DNA of 39,068 bases, taken from the NCBI GenBank assembly GCA_020722575.1, contig DYKN01000025.1, forward strand, positions 1-39,068, written 5' to 3'. The notes under the pieces were generated by a model. That model did no database searches. It saw only the letters and a list, made by a program, of their open reading frames with translations, and was not told the DNA's origin. Below, one piece after another: positions 36,329 through 39,068 of the stretch. The position numbers were made by a program, and so were the translations under genes. How positions within the stretch are numbered: the stretch's first letter is position 1; every line of letters begins with the position of its first letter. The stretch is from Rikenella microfusus (GTDB lineage: Bacteria > Bacteroidota > Bacteroidia > Bacteroidales > VadinHA17).

Positions 36329-37380
36329 TTTCTTATGTCAAAAATTAATTCCTGAACCTTTTCCAGAATTTTATCCCTGTTAGTCTCCGTCTGTAATTTT
36401 TCTGTTTTTTCTCTGACTCTCTTCAGGATAGTAATTTTTTCATCGTCGGTATCTTTAAGTACATTAACCTTACTTAAATCAGGTTCGTTGTTATAAAGAG
36501 TTATTCCTTTACTATTAAGATAGTTCATAACATAATTTTTCAGTTTTATCAAATCAGTAGTAAATCCTTTTAGGCCGAGTATTAATCTGATGCAGCTAAA
36601 ATCAGGATAATCAAGATTCCAGCTTTTAATCATATTATCGATTGAACCTTCAATCATTTCTTTTTCATTGTCAGAAGGAAGAATCAATAATGTTTCCCTG
36701 AAGAAGATTAATTTTGATTTCAGTGTTATTTTTTCAACTGAGTTATCCCTTGTATTATAGACCAGAAAATATCTCTTACCAGTTTCGTCTGCATTTATCG
36801 GGCATGGAGAGCCTGGATAATGGATGCGGCCTATATTATGAGCTTTATGAATATGTCCTAGAAATGCTGCAAGAGGATTGAATTTATTTATTGCTGATCC
36901 TGAAAGAGGCATGTATATGCCAGGTTCATACGGATTTATATCTTTTGTAGTTGAACAGTAATCGCCGTGACCGATAAGAATCCATCTTTCTGGAGGGGAG
37001 TTCTGGTAAAAGAATACTGAAATTACTTCATCCATAAGTTTTGCATGGTCAAATGGGATAAATAGTACTGATATGGTGTCATATTGTTTAATTGTGGGTT
37101 TATTTATTACCTGAATATTGTCAGGAGGGAAATATTTTTTATCTATATCAGGATCGTGATTACCAGGAATAATTGTTATTTTTATTTTATGGAATGAGTT
37201 ACATAAAGAATTGAAATCATGATAGTTAAATGATTCCTTATCGAAAGTGTCGCCTGCAATTATCAGTTCATTAATATTTTCATCCGATAATTTTTGAAGT
37301 ATATTTTCAAGTGCTTCGAATCTTTCGGGCGTTTCCTGCCGGCTTCGCAGGTGCAGATCAGCAGTAAATGCAACTTTCAT
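36325..37380 (-). CDS. YhaO/SbcD-like metallophosphoesterase (DNA exonuclease)
   Basis: 351 residues with the calcineurin-type metal site in order: TADLHL (6-11), AGDTFD (43-48), PGNHDPD (about 93-99), IGHGDY and LGHIHKAH. The C-terminal third is a helical capping/ATPase-binding domain as in Mre11/SbcD. The family cuts DNA ends with Mn2+ under control of an SMC-like ATPase, here the overlapping downstream gene. ATG at 37380; no clear promoter box is seen in the 103-bp gap upstream. Confidence 0.92.
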   Translation of the reverse strand: MKVAFTADLHLRSRQETPERFEALENILQKLSDENINELIIAGDTFDKESFNYHDFNSLCNSFHKIKITIIPGNHDPDIDKKYFPPDNIQVINKPTIKQYDTISVLFIPFDHAKLMDEVISVFFYQNSPPERWILIGHGDYCSTTKDINPYEPGIYMPLSGSAINKFNPLAAFLGHIHKAHNIGRIHYPGSPCPINADETGKRYFLVYNTRDNSVEKITLKSKLIFFRETLLILPSDNEKEMIEGSIDNMIKSWNLDYPDFSCIRLILGLKGFTTDLIKLKNYVMNYLNSKGITLYNNEPDLSKVNVLKDTDDEKITILKRVREKTEKLQTETNRDKILEKVQELIFDIRK

Positions 37381-37428
37381 TACGGGTTATAATTTAAAAA
37401 ACATAGATTGAATTAAATAATTGTTTCT

Positions 37429-37445
37429 GAATTTACAATAAATTC
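37429..37445. repeat. Short perfect AT-rich inverted repeat
   Basis: GAATTTA-CAA-TAAATTC, a 7-bp stem with a 3-nt loop, in the gap between the esterase stop and the yhaO-like start. It lacks a T tract on the minus strand. It may be a weak terminator or an operator. Confidence 0.35.
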
Positions 37446-37483
37446 TTAAAATAATTTATGAATCATTTGTTCCTGTAGTACTG

Positions 37484-38689
37484 TTATTTAATTGAAAACA
37501 ATTTAAGGTCGATTGATTCTCCCATTATTTTATAGCCTGTTTCATTCGGGTGAAGGAAGTCGCCTGTATGGGTTCCTGGTTTTAATGATAAAGGTTCTTC
37601 AGTGTCTCTCATGATTATATCGAAATCTATAACGGCATCAAAATCTTTATTATTCCGGATCCAATCATTTACTTTCTTTCTGGCCTCTTCACGGAAGCTG
37701 GTATAATAAAACGAACCTTTAAAGGGGAGGATGGTGGCACCATAAACCTTTATGCCGGCGGAATGAGCTTTTTCTGTCATTAATTTATATGCTTTAATAA
37801 GCTTATCGGCAACAGTTAGTGCAGTTACGCTGTCGGGTGTCTGTCCTATGTCATTTATTCCTTCGAATATTATGAGCCATTTTATGCCAGTTACATTAAG
37901 GACGTCTCTTTCAAAACGTTCAAGTGCAGAGGGGCCCAGGCAGGGTCTCAATACGCAGTTACCACCTATTCCATGATTGAGTACTGCAACATCTCGGGTA
38001 CCTGAATTGTTTAAAAGTCGTTCAGCCAGTATATCTGGCCATCTGTTTTGTTTATTGGTTCCTGAACCCCGGCCATCGGTTATTGAGTTACCTATAACAA
38101 CAATTACTCCTGATTCTTCGGGTGCTTTAACATCAATACCGTTTATGATGTACCACCTGTCGGCCTTTGCAGCTTCTGTAAGAACGGACTCTGTCAAATG
38201 ATTACCTTCGGCAATATATGAGGTTGTGCGTGAACCAGGATGACCTGTTACATCAGCTGGTGTCTCTCCGAAATATATGGTAATTGCAATATCGCTACGC
38301 GGTTTAATTCTGAATTGAACAGGGTCAGAAGTAATTGTACTTCCCGGTTCGATGACGATATTTTCACTTTTTGTGAAAGTGAGTTTTTTGATTGTTGAAG
38401 TATCAACAGCACCATCTCCTTGTGAAATTGCAATGTTAGCACCTCCGATTTCAATTCTGCTGTGGCCAAATTCATTTGAAAGCCGTACTCTTATACTGTC
38501 GCCTCCTATTGAAATACGAACTACCTGCCGGAGTGTGTTATAACTCAAGCCAGGTTCAGGAGGCATATTATGAGGTTCAACAAGCTGGAGTGCAGTACTC
38601 CATGTTCCAACCCATATCTGATCTGTAATGTTTCTGGAACAGGCTGGAGTTAACAATAATAAACTGAATATAAAAAAAGCTGAATTCAA
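37484..38689 (-). CDS. SGNH/GDSL-family secreted esterase
   Basis: 401 residues. Block I GNSITDG gives nucleophile S202, block II is HGIGG (about 239-243), block III GINDIG gives N279, and block V DFLHPNE gives D377/H380, so all SGNH catalytic residues are present. A jelly-roll-like N-terminal domain (about 25-180) precedes the hydrolase, as in carbohydrate-active acetylesterases. The N-terminus is hydrophobic and ends in PAC, possibly a lipoprotein signal, but lacks basic residues. The only possible start nearby is TTG at 38689, which lies inside the stop region of an IS30 transposase remnant; upstream in frame is a stop with no ATG. The original start may therefore have been lost. The substrate is probably an O-acetylated or other esterified glycan. 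Confidence 0.88.
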   Translation of the reverse strand: MNSAFFIFSLLLLTPACSRNITDQIWVGTWSTALQLVEPHNMPPEPGLSYNTLRQVVRISIGGDSIRVRLSNEFGHSRIEIGGANIAISQGDGAVDTSTIKKLTFTKSENIVIEPGSTITSDPVQFRIKPRSDIAITIYFGETPADVTGHPGSRTTSYIAEGNHLTESVLTEAAKADRWYIINGIDVKAPEESGVIVVIGNSITDGRGSGTNKQNRWPDILAERLLNNSGTRDVAVLNHGIGGNCVLRPCLGPSALERFERDVLNVTGIKWLIIFEGINDIGQTPDSVTALTVADKLIKAYKLMTEKAHSAGIKVYGATILPFKGSFYYTSFREEARKKVNDWIRNNKDFDAVIDFDIIMRDTEEPLSLKPGTHTGDFLHPNETGYKIMGESIDLKLFSIK

Positions 38690-39068
38690 GTTATAAATGC
38701 AACTTTTTGATTAGACAAATGTAAAGTTAAAAATTCAATAGGAGTTAAGAATCCCAATTTTTTCCCAGGACTATTATTTAACTTGTGTTGAACATATTGT
38801 ATGTCTTTATCGGTAATATTTTCAAAAGGATATCCTTTAGGAAAATACTGGCGGATCAGTCCGTTAGCATTTTCATTAGCTCCTCTTTCCTATGCGTGAT
38901 AAGGTTTAGCGAAATAAACATCAATGTTTATAGAGTCTGCGTTTTTTTATGGGCTGCGAACTCTTTACCGTTATTTACTTGCTCAGGACTGAAGTCTTCT
39001 CGAAGCCAGGTAGCCACATAAGCTCTTATCTGATCTGTAAAAAATTTATTTTTGGGCCTGGTCTGATG
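38686..39068 (-). pseudogene. Decayed IS30-family transposase remnant (C-terminal part, runs off window)
   Basis: Minus-strand translation from the window edge reads TDQIRAYVATWLREDFSPEQ, then jumps directly to NNGKEFAAHKK. In IS30 transposases roughly 100-150 residues separate these blocks, so there is an internal deletion. After a frameshift near 38938 the frame continues INIDVYFAKPYHA, a TAG in place of the expected Trp, then ERGANENANGLIRQYFPKGY and later KKLGFLTPIEFLTLHLSNQ, ending at a TGA at 38686-38688. The DDE-family ERGANEN motif makes the assignment firm. The element cannot encode an active enzyme. It abuts the esterase gene, whose candidate start and -7 box lie within it. Confidence 0.88.
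38716..38723 (-). promoter_or_regulatory. Candidate -7 box for the esterase, inside the IS30 remnant
   Basis: TACATTTG on the minus strand matches TAnnTTTG and lies 26 nt before the TTG start. It falls within the old transposase reading frame. There is no good -33 element 19-21 bp upstream. Confidence 0.35.

Noticed and set aside
38785..39021. 78-codon plus-strand frame near the window end
   Set aside because: It is antisense to the IS30 transposase remnant, which is recognisable on the other strand.

Overview
The window looks like a chromosomal segment of a Bacteroidota bacterium, probably Bacteroidales-like. The signs are AT-rich DNA, genes without Shine-Dalgarno motifs, promoter -7 boxes of the TAnnTTTG type, a DUF2723 membrane protein, signal-peptide-bearing outer-membrane barrels, a short ATP synthase epsilon subunit, and an ATP synthase cluster headed by a bactofilin. 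The placement rests on gene content only. I saw no rRNA, tRNA or CRISPR array.

Layout. 1-1,992: a truncated SpoIIE-type phosphatase sensor, divergent from a single-domain response regulator. 2,003-8,280: a TMEM260-like DUF2723 protein, divergent from a secreted HExxH/beta-propeller protein. 8,289-11,483: atpD, atpC and a group II PLP decarboxylase on the minus strand. 11,659-12,252: a small barrel protein. 12,257-21,987: a long minus-strand run, read from high to low coordinates as yceD(DUF177)-rpmF-plsX-fabH-bactofilin-atpZ-like-atpI-like-atpB-atpE-atpF-atpH-atpA-atpG-polyprenyl synthase. It joins fatty-acid and phospholipid precursor synthesis to the proton-driven ATP synthase. A terminator-like hairpin sits between atpE and atpF.

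22,180-25,185: a plus-strand envelope-stress type cluster (two LiaF-like membrane proteins, a LytS-type kinase, a LytTR regulator), followed by yidD (minus strand) and a YugP-type membrane zinc peptidase (plus strand). 26,327-33,292: a seven-gene minus-strand operon of a TetR regulator, a LolA-like periplasmic protein, two FtsX/MacB permeases, an ABC ATPase, an outer-membrane barrel and an ICMT-like methyltransferase. Its promoter has a clean -33/-7 pair overlapped by a near-perfect palindrome. The TetR protein carries a canonical EF-hand calcium loop in its ligand domain. This is the most unusual signal in the window and suggests a calcium-gated envelope lipid or lipoprotein export system.

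33,692-37,380: a YhaO/YhaN (SbcD/SbcC-like) pair whose ATPase has a membrane hairpin and internally repeated coiled coils. 37,484-39,068: an SGNH esterase whose only usable start lies at the decayed end of an IS30-family transposase remnant running off the window.
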